Assembly: GCA_038502055.1 (NCBI GenBank)
Contig: JAXRKN010000043.1
Span: forward strand, 8,060,001 to 8,124,000
Origin: Tanytarsus gracilentus
Lineage: Eukaryota; Arthropoda; Insecta; Diptera; Chironomidae
DNA: 64,000 nucleotides
Reading direction: 5' to 3'
Shown: one piece after another, positions 54,051-64,000 of the stretch
Numbering within the stretch: position 1 is the first letter of the stretch
Layout of the letters: the number at the start of each line of letters is the position of its first letter
Made by a program: the position numbers and the translations under genes
Notes under the pieces: model-generated
What the model was told of the DNA's origin: nothing
Seen by the model: the letters and a program-made list of their open reading frames with translations, nothing else
Database searches by the model: none

Positions 54051-55786
54051 TTATTGTGACTTTTCTTGGAGTTTTGTGGCCATTTTAGCTAATCTAACTT
54101 CCTTAAAGATCTTATGAAGGAGACCAATGAACAAAATTGTATGACACGCGTGCAGTAAAGTACTTGAAAAGTTAGTCGACGGATATTGATTCCAACAGAA
54201 TTCGATCAAGAAGAGTAAAATTATTTTGAAACTCGCATGAAACTCGGTGAAATATGAGAGGTATGGCAGTGAGTGGAAATACCACACGTAAAATTGATAA
54301 TGCAATGATCGAGCGCACATGATTCCGATAAAGTTGATTAAGAAAATCGGCAAGAGAGCGAGTTGAACACATTGATCGAAATGAATTTCGACCTTTTTCG
54401 GATCGTCTTCGATGATCTCAACTGGCGATTGCTTTTGTTCACCAAATTGAGTCTTCAATCCAGCCTCGAATGATTTTAAAAACTTCTTCTGATCATTCGT
54501 CATTTCATCCTCGTTTGCTGCAACTCTCTTTTTAATTCCTTTCATCTTGTCTCTAACGATTTTTTCAATTTCTCGATTTTCAGCGGCAATCTGCGGTTCA
54601 AAGTGCATTTGCAATGTCCTCAGTCGTGCATAATTTTTCATAAACAGATAGCAAGGCCGAGCGACAATCAGCAAAAATCCAACGTGAGCAACAAGTAAGC
54701 CAAAGTGAAATGACTTGTTCTCGAAAGTGTCACGATCTAAAAATCTATAATTGACTGTCCACTTATGCTCGAATATCCTTCCGAGATCGAAGCTTCCTTT
54801 GATATATGAGATTGGATGGGTGAGCAGGAAAGGTGCTCCGATAATCACTTGAACTAATCCACAGACGATTAATTGCAAAAAAGTCTTTTTAAATCCAAGG
54901 CACGCGAGATAAAGCATCAAAATTGCGGGCGCAAATAGTAAAATGTTCATTTTAATTCCAACCGCAAGACTGTAAACTAAACTTCCGACTGTCCATTTTC
55001 GATCCATAAATAGATTCAGTGAAGCATAAAAGAAAAGCATTGCCACGGGATCGTTAAAGAGTCTCAATGAGTAAATTGAGTGAATTCGATAGGAAGTGAA
55101 AATGCTGATGACGATCATGTATGGCGGAACCTTCCTCGCCTTCGAGTAGAGTCTTAAAACCAGCCATAAATTGACAACATAAATGCCGCCAAAAATATAT
55201 TGTGCTAATCTTATGTTGCTGCCATGCGACGTTATGAAGTAAAGTGCTGAATAGATGTACACAAAAAATGCTGGATAAACGAGTGGTCCGGTGTCGCCTG
55301 TTGAAAAACATAAAAAGAAAATTAGCGAACCTCATAATCTATAATTAGAACTCATTTATGTGTGCATATTTTTAACGATATATTGTGTCTGACAAAAATG
55401 CGTTAAAAGTTTTATAAAGTCTGAAAATTTGAGGTGGAAATTTTTAAATTCGGAAAATCTAAATTGCGTTACAATCACCTCAGGTTTTTCATTCTTTTTC
55501 ACCGATCACATAAAAATTAATAACACTCACCCTTGAGCTGCGAATAATCGGTTGTTCCATTTAAAAATCCCTCACATTCTTGCATGTACGCGATCCAATC
55601 GATTTCCGTGTACTTCACTCTCTGAATTATAAAAATATTAAGAATTATCTCGGCTAAAAGAATTGGATAGATTGGCAGCTTGGCGGGATCAAAAATTGAC
55701 GATTTAATGTAGTCGATTGTGAGATATTTCGACATTGCTTGCAGGAGAGATCCTTTCTTTTCAGTTTTCCGATTTTTCGGTGCCAT
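54051..55786 (-). CDS. Alg3: ALG3, dolichyl-P-Man:Man5GlcNAc2-PP-dolichol alpha-1,3-mannosyltransferase
   Basis: Two exons, 55531-55786 and 54051-55297, joined as G + GC (Gly), give 500 aa. The enzyme adds the first mannose from dolichol-P-mannose inside the ER lumen during N-glycan precursor assembly (GT-C fold, family GT58). Signatures: EIDWIAYMQECEGFLNGTTD, then DYSQLKGDTGPLVYPA and VYIYSALYF, which are the conserved first luminal loop with its Asp. Later come SIYSLRLFNDP and MCARSLHYQFYVWYFHSLPY. About ten hydrophobic segments are present. A charged stretch of roughly 75 residues (HFEPQIAAENREIEKIVRDK to PKKVEIHF) breaks the hydrophobic pattern and makes the protein longer than the vertebrate one; I believe fly orthologues are also long. 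The start ATG has A at -3 and a polar Lys-rich N-terminus. It is divergently paired with PIG-A. Confidence 0.95.
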
Positions 55787-56122
55787 GCTGAGGATATCGA
55801 CTTAACAAAAAAAACAACTGAGATGATTTTTTTTCTTTGTGCGGACGTGTTTATGGTGATTTTAAAAATATTAGAGTCGTTTTTTGTTTCTCTCAATTGA
55901 GAAAATATTTTTAATTTTTATGGTGAAAAATGAATTAAACGTGGTGAAATTTATTAGCAGTTTTATGATGCAGCATGACGAATAAATTTTTTTAATTTTA
56001 TCAAACTGTCATTCGTTATTTTTTGAGTTAAATTTAATTAAACTTTTGAGGTGATTTGTAGCTTACTGGGTTGAAAGAGATTCAAAAAAATTTCATTGGC
56101 AACGTCGCAATTTTTTAAAGTC
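55787..56122. promoter_or_regulatory. Shared (bidirectional) promoter region of ALG3 and PIG-A
   Basis: Only 336 bp lie between the two start codons, which face away from each other, so both promoters must be here or within the genes. The stretch is AT-rich with no obvious TATA box placed for either gene, as expected for housekeeping promoters. Co-regulation is inferred. Confidence 0.6.
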
Positions 56123-57506
56123 ATGAACATTTGGTAAACAAACCCAAAAATATTAAAAATTTATCTTAAATTTCGCTTCTTCTTTTAGTTTGGTGTCTGA
56201 CTTTGCACCCCCAAATCATGGCGGTGTCGAGGAGCACATTTACAACCTCAGCCAATGTCTCCTCGCTAATGGCCATAAAGTGATCATGATTACTCATTCG
56301 TACGGTGATCGAAAGGGCGTTCGATACATGACGAGTGGCTTGAAAGTTTATTATCTGCCCATTCCAGTGTTTTATAATCAATGCATTTTGCCCACCATGA
56401 TTTGCAACATTCCAATTTTGAGGAATATTTTAATTCGTGAACAAATTCAAATTGTTCACGGACACTCGGCATTTTCAGCTCTGGCTCATGAAGCGATGCA
56501 AATTGGAGCTCTGATGGGTTTGCGAGCTGTTTTTACCGATCATTCACTTTTTGGCTTTGCTGATCTCTCGGCAGTCGTGACGAATAAATTTCTTCAGATG
56601 GGTTCGTCATTCTGCAATCACTACATCTGCGTGTCACACACGGGAAAGGAAAATACAGTGCTTCGGGCTAAAATGAAAGCATCAAAAGTGTCGGTGATCC
56701 CGAATGCCGTTAATACTCTTCAGTTTACACCAAATCCAATTAAAAGACAGTATAAAGACCAAAGAATTAACATAGTCGTAGTGTCACGATTAGTTTATAG
56801 GAAAGGCATTGACCTGCTGAGTGGAATTATACCTCGATTTAAACACAGACCGGATGTGAATTTTATAATCGCTGGTGATGGTCCAAAGCGTGAATTACTC
56901 GAAGAAATTAGAGAGAAAAATAACATGCAGGATCGAATTGAAATGCTAGGTGCACTCGAGCATGCTGAAGTCAGAGATGTTCTTTCGAGAGGTCACATTT
57001 TCCTCAACACTTCATTAACTGAGGCTTACTGTATGGCAATTGTTGAGGCTTGTTCAGTGGGTCTTCACGTGGTGTCGACAAAAGTTGGTGGAATTCCAGA
57101 AGTGCTTCCTGAATACCTCAACGTGACTCTCACACAACCCGAAGTGTCTTCCCTCGTCGCTGCCTTAGACGAGACTATCGAAAAAATTAAAAAGTTCAGA
57201 CGAGGAAAATCGCAACAAGAAGAAATCACGTGTCCATTTCAAATCAACGAAAATGTGTCAAATTTATACAACTGGAGCAATGTCAGCATGAGGACGGAAA
57301 AAATTTATAGGAAAATTCTCGAGGAGCCATCGCAGGATCTAAAATCATACATGACAAACTTTTACCATCGAAGCGGAGTTTATCTTTATTTATTAGTCAT
57401 TTCACTTTGTTATTTAATTCTTAAATTTCTCGATTGGTTGCAGCCAGCTGACCTCATCGATGTGTGTCCAAGCTTCAATGAGAAAAAGAAAAATAAAAAA
57501 ACTTGA
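56123..57506 (+). CDS. PIG-A: PIG-A, catalytic subunit of the GPI GlcNAc-transferase
   Basis: A tiny first coding exon 56123-56133 (ATGAACATTTG) and a 55-bp intron (GTAAAC ... TTCTTTTAG) lead to exon 56189-57506, together 442 aa. The junction restores MNICLVSDFAPPNHGGVEEH, matching the family N-terminus NICMVSDF. The enzyme transfers GlcNAc from UDP-GlcNAc to phosphatidylinositol on the cytosolic ER face, the first step of GPI-anchor synthesis, within the GPI-GnT complex. It is a GT4 glycosyltransferase: Gly-rich loop near residue 15, VFTDHSLFGFADLS, VSRLVYRKGIDLLSGIIP, GALEHAEVRDVLSRGHIFLN, and the EX7E motif in TEAYCMAIVEA. A single C-terminal membrane anchor (GVYLYLLVISLCYLILKFL) is followed by a short Lys-rich tail, as in the human protein. 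Taking exon 2 alone would miss the real start. Confidence 0.95.
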
Positions 57507-57907
57507 AATATAAATTTCATAAATTTTATTCTTTTTTTCCGTAAACACTTTATTGAGTTCCGATGAAACTCAAACGACTTTGAATAATATTTTTTTTAAA
57601 GAAGAATTTTCAAAGATAATTTTTTTGTGGGAGTTGGATGAACAATTAACAAGAATTTTAATGAAAAATATTTTTAAGTTGTAAATTTATAGAAATTGAA
57701 GAATTAAAAATTTAAGGTTCAAATCCTAAAACTAAAAGTTTAAAATCCCATCAACTTTATTTTTTATTTTTTTACCCACAAAAATTTTATTAAATTCTAT
57801 AAATTTTTTTTCTACACGAACTCACATAAAAGAGAGAAAGGGGAAAAATTTTCAAGGGGAGAAGGAAAAAATTTTCTTTTATAAAGTCGACAGCATTTAT
57901 TTCACTT
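57507..57907. other. Convergent 3' regions of PIG-A and the SDR gene
   Basis: No coding sequence. It contains one copy of the dispersed motif GGTTCAAATCCTAAA at 57717. AT-rich. Confidence 0.5.
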
Positions 57908-60900
57908 TCAATTATAGATGACATCATAAACCGCGTATGGCAGATAGTCAGCGATGAGTGTTTTAAGTTTTTCCTCTTGCGTGATTGGTGTGTATCGGGG
58001 TAGTGGAAAGGCTCTTTGGATGGCATCGATAATTGTATGAATGGCAGGTGTAAGATCAACAGTGACTTTCGTGTAGCGTTCCAATTGGCGAATTGTATGC
58101 TCGAAATATTTCTCGTCAACAATCTCAAAGCGAAGTGAGTCATTCATATTTTTCCACATAGTTTTGGCTTGCTCGCAAAGTTCTTCGTTATCCAACCAGG
58201 CAGTGCCTGACGTAAATTCACCGGCCGCGACCACAATAACTTGAACACCATGGCGTCTCATTTCGGAGCGCAAGCAGAGGGCAAAACTTTCAATTGCATT
58301 GTTGACGGCCGTTTGAACTCCACGAACGGGATTGTAAATTTTAGATAAAGCCGATGAGAGGAAAATTATGCGACCTTTTCCGCGACGAACAATTGGCAAG
58401 AAAATTTGTGTCATACGAATTGTGCTCACAATATTAAAATCCAATGCCTTCTTCAAGATCGCCTGTGGGATCCATTCGAGTTCGCCGATCGCATTCCATT
58501 GATCGCAGTGCAACAAGGCCCACAATCCATTCGCACCGTCAGGTAAATTTGACTCAATAAATTTCACAGCTTCTTGCATCTGTCACATGGAAAAAAGTGT
58601 AGGATGAAAATTTTTCGTCTCGCTTATAAAAATTATATTAAATTAAAAATTGTTACAAACCTGAGCATCGGAAGATGAGTCAATTTGCAAAACTCTAACA
58701 CGTGCACTGCACTCCTCCGTGAGCATCTCAGCGTCAGCATTGTCCGCGATATTTCTAAAGCCCGCAAAAACCGTGAAGCCGATATCGTCGAGTTTCTTGC
58801 ACAAATACCAAGCCAATGGCGACTCGCAGCCAGTAACTAAAACTGCTTTTCCGGAAGCGCTAACCTATCAACGAGAAATGAAAGTGTGAAATTTGTCATA
58901 AAGATTTTAGGGATATTTTTAAATGAAAAAGTTTCTAAACTGTGATAAATTTGAGAAGTGAAATGAGACAAAAGAAGAAAATTGTTTGAACACACTTTAT
59001 TTATGAATATTTGAGAACATTCGAGTGTAACTAATTTTTAGTGTTTTCAGATGTTTTTGAAATAAATACAATTTGACAACAAAAAACGAATCCTTTTTTC
59101 TTAAATAGATTTTTTAATTGAATTAAAAGACAACAAAAAATACTTTTGTTTTTCTCAAATAATCTTCACTTAAAAACAATTTAAACATCTAATAAATTCT
59201 TGCAACAAAACAAGAAACAATACAAAAAAATTAAATACTCATTCAACACCTGCGAACAAAAAAGTCTTTAAAATTTCACTTTCAAAGGACGCATGACCGA
59301 CCACTTGTCAAAAAGAAAATTTTGAGAATTTTTATGGCGAAATAAAATGTACGCTTTGTTTTGAAATGAGAGGTAATTAAGAGGAAATAATAGAAAATTC
59401 ATTAATGAAGTGGTGTTTTTTGGCAGTGAAGCACGTGTCTACAAATTATCCCCATTATCATGACATACGAGACATAAACGCGCAGAAATAATTTGCATTA
59501 AAACAGATGTTGATCTCCCATTGCCCCTCATTTAACTAAAAGTCAAGATTACCAGTACGCTTCACATATATTGAAGATATTTATAAGTTTATTCATTTTT
59601 AAATATACACGCAAGCTATTATTAAAAATTTCACTTTTCTTTTTCATCTCGGTTTGGGAGAGAAAAATTTCCTTTCTTTTTATTTTGCTCCCGCACGATG
59701 CGAGTGGTCGAACATAACAATGCTCAGTGATGCGAGAAAATGCGTTCGAATATTTTGTTGGTTTTAAAAAATTTACTTTCTATAAAATTTAATTTAAAAA
59801 TTGTGGTTTTAGGTTTTTGAAAAGGGTTTGGAAATTAAAAATTTAAATTTAAATTTTTGGAGGATTTAAATTATGATTTAATCATTTAAACGCTAACCCT
59901 AAAAATTTAATCCTGAATCAATTGAATCCACAAAAAAATTAAATTGAATCCTGATTAATCCAAATATTTAAATTTAATTTAATCATGTCCTATTCATCCC
60001 ATCGTAAGTAGCTACAAGTTTGTTGATATTTTCCCTCGGGTGTTCAACCGCATCACCGCAATTTTAAATTTAGCCGGCAGAATTATTACATTTTGACCGT
60101 CGGTGAATGTGATGTATGTGGAACATATATATTTTGGTTGGTTAAGCTGTTATTGTGAGGACATCGTACTACATCACAATTTTATATCTATGACTGTTCA
60201 ATATGCGCTAAAAATAAAGGAGCACCCGGTTTCGGCTGCGAGAGACAGTTGGAATTTTTCCAGAATTTCTTCTCTTTCCTCTTCTTGTTCGCACATTACT
60301 AATTTTCCTTCCGAGCGCACGCAACAGAACATCGTGAATATCAACAAACATCACAAAACACATCGCGAGAGTGTGAGCACAGTAAAAAATTTATTTTGTA
60401 TATTTTCCTTTTGAAATTGAAAATTAATTTTTCCGCGTACATTTTCATAATTTTGTTTAAGGAAAAACGAGATCGTGCAGGAAATATTAATTTTTGTGTT
60501 TTCTTTACACGCTTAGTCGTTTCCCTTTGAGATGCCTCATTAGTGTCTCGAAACCGATCAGGTGTGAATATTTAACTGCATTTCGATATGACAGCATAAA
60601 ATCTTTAAACAGTTGGCGGTCCATCAATAAATCTTTTTTATTTGACATGATGATTGAACTTTTAAATATTTAAATAAAAATCGATCATTAAAAAATTTTA
60701 ACTATTTTTCCTGGATTTTTACAAATTTCTGGGATTTTTTTAATTAAATCTAGGAGAAAAATTAATGATGCAAACATCCTGTTTACCAAAACATAAACAA
60801 CCTTCCGCAAGGTCGCCTAGTCATCGCCAAATTTTGAAAATATTTTTCTCTTTTATCTACAACAAAACATATTATTTTCAAATTTAATAGAAAATTAACT

Positions 60901-61656
60901 CGCAGATGAGAAAATTCGGCGTCTGTATTGCGAAGGAAGCGCAGAAATAAATCATGGCTTGATCGTTTATCGGCTTATAATGATTTCCTCTTTTTCTTCT
61001 TTTTAAATGTAGTAAAATTGTTGAATTTAGCGAAATTGTACGTAAATCAAACGAGAGTATCTTAATAAGACATGGCAGTTTTGTATTTTAAGGGAGTGGA
61101 CACTTGGATTTAAAAATAAATCTTAATCCAGGTCAATTTAAATCCTTGAATTAAAAACTATTTGCACTTAAAATTTCACATATTTCTTTGGCACATGAAA
61201 AATTTTCAAACAGATGCTCGAAAGCACTCACCTTAAGATTGTGATAGAACAAAGTAAGCGTCACAGTGGCAATTGAGAGCAGGATGAAAACACCGAAAGT
61301 CGAGAAGGCAAATTGAACTTCGAAAACATTGAGGATGGCACTAAAAATTATCGCAATAGCATGGCAGTACAAAACTGGTAAAAATAATCTATCAAAAATA
61401 TCCCATGGCACTTCCTTGGAAATTGATGTCACTACACTTCCACGTCTAAGTGACTCATGTCTCTCCGCTCTATACGACATACGTCGACCACCACTATAAG
61501 GCACCTAATTAATGAAATGGAAAATTAGAAAATGATCATGTCTGATCGAGGATGCAATTTTAGCCATTGACGTCAATAATATTTTTTTCTTTTGCACATC
61601 CAAATGCATTAATAACGTTTTAAGCATTTTCACATGAGTTCATTAATTACCTGCAT
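57908..61656 (-). CDS. Membrane-anchored short-chain dehydrogenase-like protein, catalytic motifs lost
   Basis: Four coding exons: 61651-61656 (ATGCAG only), 61232-61504, 58661-58864 and 57908-58579, all phase 0, 384 aa. Residues 1 to about 92 hold a basic N-terminus and two membrane segments (LFLPVLYCHAIAIIFSAIL; FSTFGVFILLSIATVTLTLF). An SDR domain of the RDH/17beta-HSD6/BDH1 branch follows. Compared with remembered BDH1 sequences the alignment is almost gapless, yet key positions differ. The nucleotide loop TGxxxGxG reads TGCESPLA, NNAG reads HCDQ, and the active-site YxxxK reads QTAVN within RGVQTAVNNAIESF. The Ser of IIFLSSALS and the Asn of DFNIVSTIRMT remain. The frame is open and splice sites are good, so it is expressed but probably not a normal oxidoreductase. 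The closest fly relative may be CG8888 (not checked). Location is probably ER or mitochondrial membrane. Confidence 0.85.
59860..60000. mobile_element. MITE-like AT-rich fragment
   Basis: GGATTTAAATTATGATTTAA on the left, several AATCC/GATTAA units inside, and TTTAATCATGTCCTATTC on the right. The GTCC-containing edge corresponds to GTGTCCCGCCCC at 37469-37480 and to the inverted GGGAGTGGACAC at 61092-61103. Confidence 0.35.
61080..61155. mobile_element. MITE-like terminal fragment
   Basis: Begins TTAAGGGAGTGGACACTTGG and continues ATTTAAAAATAAATCTTAAT. Matches the left end of the element at 37285-37487 and, inverted, the form of its right end. Confidence 0.4.
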
Positions 61657-63216
61657 CTTCTTGACACTTTCTTGAATCTCCGAGTAGGAAAAAAAATGCA
61701 AAAAATCGAAACAAGTTCCAAAAAGAATTTTCTGCTGAACCACAGAAAAAATACTTTAACGTTGCGGCTAAAATTAGAAAGGAGAAAGATTATGAAATTT
61801 TCTCTCTTTGAATGATGTTTCTTCACAATCAGTTATTGCGTAATCGAACTCAAATTAACATTTTTTTTCTGGTGTACATGTCAAGCGGTGACAATCTTAA
61901 GGATGTTTTTAAAGTTTCCCTGAAAGTTTCTTATCGGTTTGATATTTTTAAAAAAAAACAGTAACATAATTAAAATTTAACGGTTAATTTTTGAAACAAA
62001 AAACTTTTCCAATTTATTTCACTAAAATTTAAATTTTTAAAAAATTAAATTTAAATTTTTTCCTTTCACTTGAAAACATTTAAAATTTTCACTCCTTGAC
62101 ATTTTTAAAATTGATCCATGAACTCATCAATTTTTATCACTTTCAATCGTCCATAAAATCACATCAAAAAATATATTTTTCTCTATTTCGTCAATCAACG
62201 TCACGTCATAAGAGATTTCAAATCTTAATTCGATCCACCAGTGAGTGATAAATAAAAATTATTCACACATTTATCACTTTTCACCTTATTTAATATTTCT
62301 CGTTTGCGTTTAGCCTTTTTTTGATCCGTTCAATTTGAAACTTAAAGTCAGACTATTTTTCTCAGACGCGATGCGATGAAAAATCATTGAGAAACAAGAC
62401 ATTTTTCTTAATATTTTTCTTTTTTTGAGAAAAAACACCCGAAAATTGCCAATAAATTTTAAGAAGAGCCGAAGTTGTTGTAAAGTGTGTTTATCTCAAT
62501 ACATGATCCTCACAACTTTTTTTTCTCGACCACACGAGAGAGCAAGGAAATTTTTCTCTCCACATAAAAACGGCACATGAGAATTAATGTTTATTTATCT
62601 AGTAAATATACTGGCAATGCATTATAAGATCAAAATGAATAATTGGCTGACGACTGCTGGAAAGTAATTTTCATGTAATAAAAGACGAACTTATTATATC
62701 GCTAAATTTTTAAAGGCGATGTGGAGGATGTGATGCCTGAGATGGAAAAATTAATTTTATAAGTAACAAATTTAAGATTCTGACTTTTTCTTAAAAAAGT
62801 TTCATTTTTTTAATTAAAGTTTAGAAATTTCGTTTTAAAAATTTAAAATTGATTAAAATGTGCAAGTAAAAAATATAAAAAATAATAATAATTTTATTCA
62901 CACAAAAATAATTTTTAATTATTAAAGGTTCGAATCCTAACTTTGAAATTTTAAATGTAATAAAATATATAATGATTTTTTTTGCATTATTTTTTTTTAA
63001 TCAATCTCCATAGAATGGATTAAAAAATTTCTAATTCAAAAAAAACTTTTTCAAGCAACCGAAAAGAATATTAGTAGGAAAATTTTACCAACGCACGTGG
63101 TCAGTTGTCAATGTGGCGAAAATTTTCTTGCATGAATTTTTTAAGTGAAGCAAAAGAAAAGTTTAAAAAGTTTCGAGTAAAGTTTAAGTTTTATTAAAAA
63201 TATTTTTAATCATAAA
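61657..63216. other. Intergenic between the SDR gene and Gfr
   Basis: About 1.5 kb containing the SDR leader (next to 61656) and the Gfr 3' region. A fourth dispersed GGTTCGAATCCTAA motif lies at 62927. No coding gene seen. Confidence 0.5.
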
Positions 63217-64000
63217 TTAAATTTTCTGGCCATTTTGAGCTTGGCGATGACGATGAGCCATTTCAACTTGCTTAACACGTGCGTATGCAAAACTGCCAAG
63301 GAGCACTACGACGTTTGAAAACCACCACAGATAGGATTTTATTTCATTGAACCAGCTGGTTGCTAAAACTGTTTGCGCGCATGCCTTCGCTGTTCCCGAA
63401 ATATTGTGGGTGAGTGGTGAAGTGACTTTTATTTGGAGGGTTGTGACGTAACCAATTAAAAAGCCGCAAACACCGCCAACAATCATGGTCATCCAGAACC
63501 ATCTCTCGCCAATGAATTCATAATTCATGACAGTCGAAATTTCTCCATTTACGATAATCAAAGGAAGAAAGAGAAATATCGAGTAGATATTGTTGTAATA
63601 ACTCAACAACCAAACTTCTCCATTCACATGCGGCAAAGTCTTTTTTGTGTAAATCGAATATGAGCTCAAAGCCAACGAGCCAATTATGCCGAAAATTGTG
63701 CCAATCAATGAGAAAGTTTCGGTCAATGATTCTTGATCGACTCCGAGCAGAAATCCAGCGATTATAACGAAACAGCATAAAATACTTTGGAAGCTCTGCT
63801 TTTCTTTTAGAAACACATAAGTAAGCACAACATTAAAAATCGTCGTTAAGCTTCTTCCAACATAATAAAATGCAACCGAGACATATCTTAAGCACAAATT
63901 GTTCGTTGAGATCATCATTGTGAATAAAATTGATAATGGAATCACATTCTTGACAGTCTTCCATTTAAATGGCTCTGCCTCTGGCAAATTAAAGGGAAAA
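63217..64000 (-). CDS. Gfr: GDP-fucose transporter (SLC35C1-type), C-terminal part
   Basis: An open frame enters from the right edge and ends at TAA 63217-63219, so the N-terminus is missing; 260 codons are visible in one exon. The protein carries GDP-fucose from cytosol into the Golgi lumen for fucosylation, including that of Notch and glycans. Diagnostic blocks are VIPLSILFTMMISTNNLCLR, VSVAFYYVGRSLTTIFNVV, FLLGVDQES, SSYSIYTKKTLPHVNGEVW, FLIGYVTTLQIKVTSPLTHN and SGTAKACAQTVLA, all close to human SLC35C1. About eight membrane segments of the expected ten are present. The tail is basic and polar (AHRHRQAQNGQKI). A poly(A) signal (AATAAA on minus) at 63190-63195 follows 22 nt after the stop. 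Confidence 0.93.
   Translation of the reverse strand, partial: FPFNLPEAEPFKWKTVKNVIPLSILFTMMISTNNLCLRYVSVAFYYVGRSLTTIFNVVLTYVFLKEKQSFQSILCCFVIIAGFLLGVDQESLTETFSLIGTIFGIIGSLALSSYSIYTKKTLPHVNGEVWLLSYYNNIYSIFLFLPLIIVNGEISTVMNYEFIGERWFWMTMIVGGVCGFLIGYVTTLQIKVTSPLTHNISGTAKACAQTVLATSWFNEIKSYLWWFSNVVVLLGSFAYARVKQVEMAHRHRQAQNGQKI

Larger units (their letters stand above)
58865..61231. other. Large intron of the SDR-like gene
   Basis: 2.4 kb between coding exons 2 and 3. AT-rich; holds two MITE-like fragments (about 59860-60000 and 61080-61155). A 103-codon plus-strand open frame at 60103-60414 shows no domain and is not called. Confidence 0.6.

Noticed and set aside
60103..60414. 103-codon open frame in the SDR intron
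   Set aside because: No domain; sits next to MITE-like debris and on the strand opposite to the host gene with no splice context.
62927..62945. tRNA gene suggested by the GGTTCGAATCC B box
   Set aside because: No acceptor stem, D arm, anticodon arm or A box can be drawn upstream; the same motif recurs in non-tRNA contexts.

Overview
The window looks like a stretch of chromosome from a dipteran insect, most likely a nematoceran (midge or mosquito-like). The DNA is strongly AT-rich and almost every coding region is interrupted by short GT-AG introns of about 50-200 bp. All recognisable proteins are metazoan and of insect type, and there are no bacterial operon signals. The assignment to a midge-like fly is an inference from style, compactness and protein similarity remembered from the families, not from a search.

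Left half (about 1-35,800): one large minus-strand gene, an orthologue of the DUF4772/C2H2 transcription factor Glut4EF (vertebrate ZNF395/ZNF704/SLC2A4RG family). Four coding exons are visible (35356-35754, 16991-17169, 13253-13383, 12774-13048) and splice together in a single open frame of 328 codons. The zinc-finger and C-terminal exons must lie to the left of the window, so positions 1-12773 are intron. The introns are huge (over 12.7 kb, 3.6 kb, 18.2 kb) and hold no convincing nested gene. They do hold a repeat element with two different minisatellites (about 9606-11023), scattered microsatellites and full TGACGTCA sites.

Middle (35,800-48,800): a gene-poor interval with a perfect 26-bp palindrome. 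It is followed by a minus-strand SV2/SVOP-like MFS transporter (41759-44011, five coding exons, 594 aa) and a small plus-strand secreted reading frame that may be a remnant of an ionotropic receptor.

Right third (49,600-64,000): a gene-dense block. Ehbp1 (plus, nine exons, 937 aa, C2-like NT domain, CH domain, bMERB coiled coil, C-terminal CaaX box) converges on ALG3 (minus, ER mannosyltransferase of N-glycan assembly). ALG3 is head-to-head, 336 bp between start codons, with PIG-A (plus, catalytic subunit of the first GPI-anchor step). PIG-A converges on a membrane-anchored short-chain dehydrogenase (minus) whose catalytic Tyr and Lys, NNAG motif and nucleotide-binding glycines are all replaced, so it is probably a pseudoenzyme. 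The right edge cuts a GDP-fucose transporter (Gfr/SLC35C1, minus). Three of the five genes here serve ER/Golgi glycosylation.

No tRNA, rRNA, CRISPR or autonomous transposon was found. I see no wholly new system. The best leads are the degenerate SDR, the ALG3/PIG-A shared promoter, the excess of TGACGTCA sites, the 26-bp palindrome and two small dispersed repeat families.
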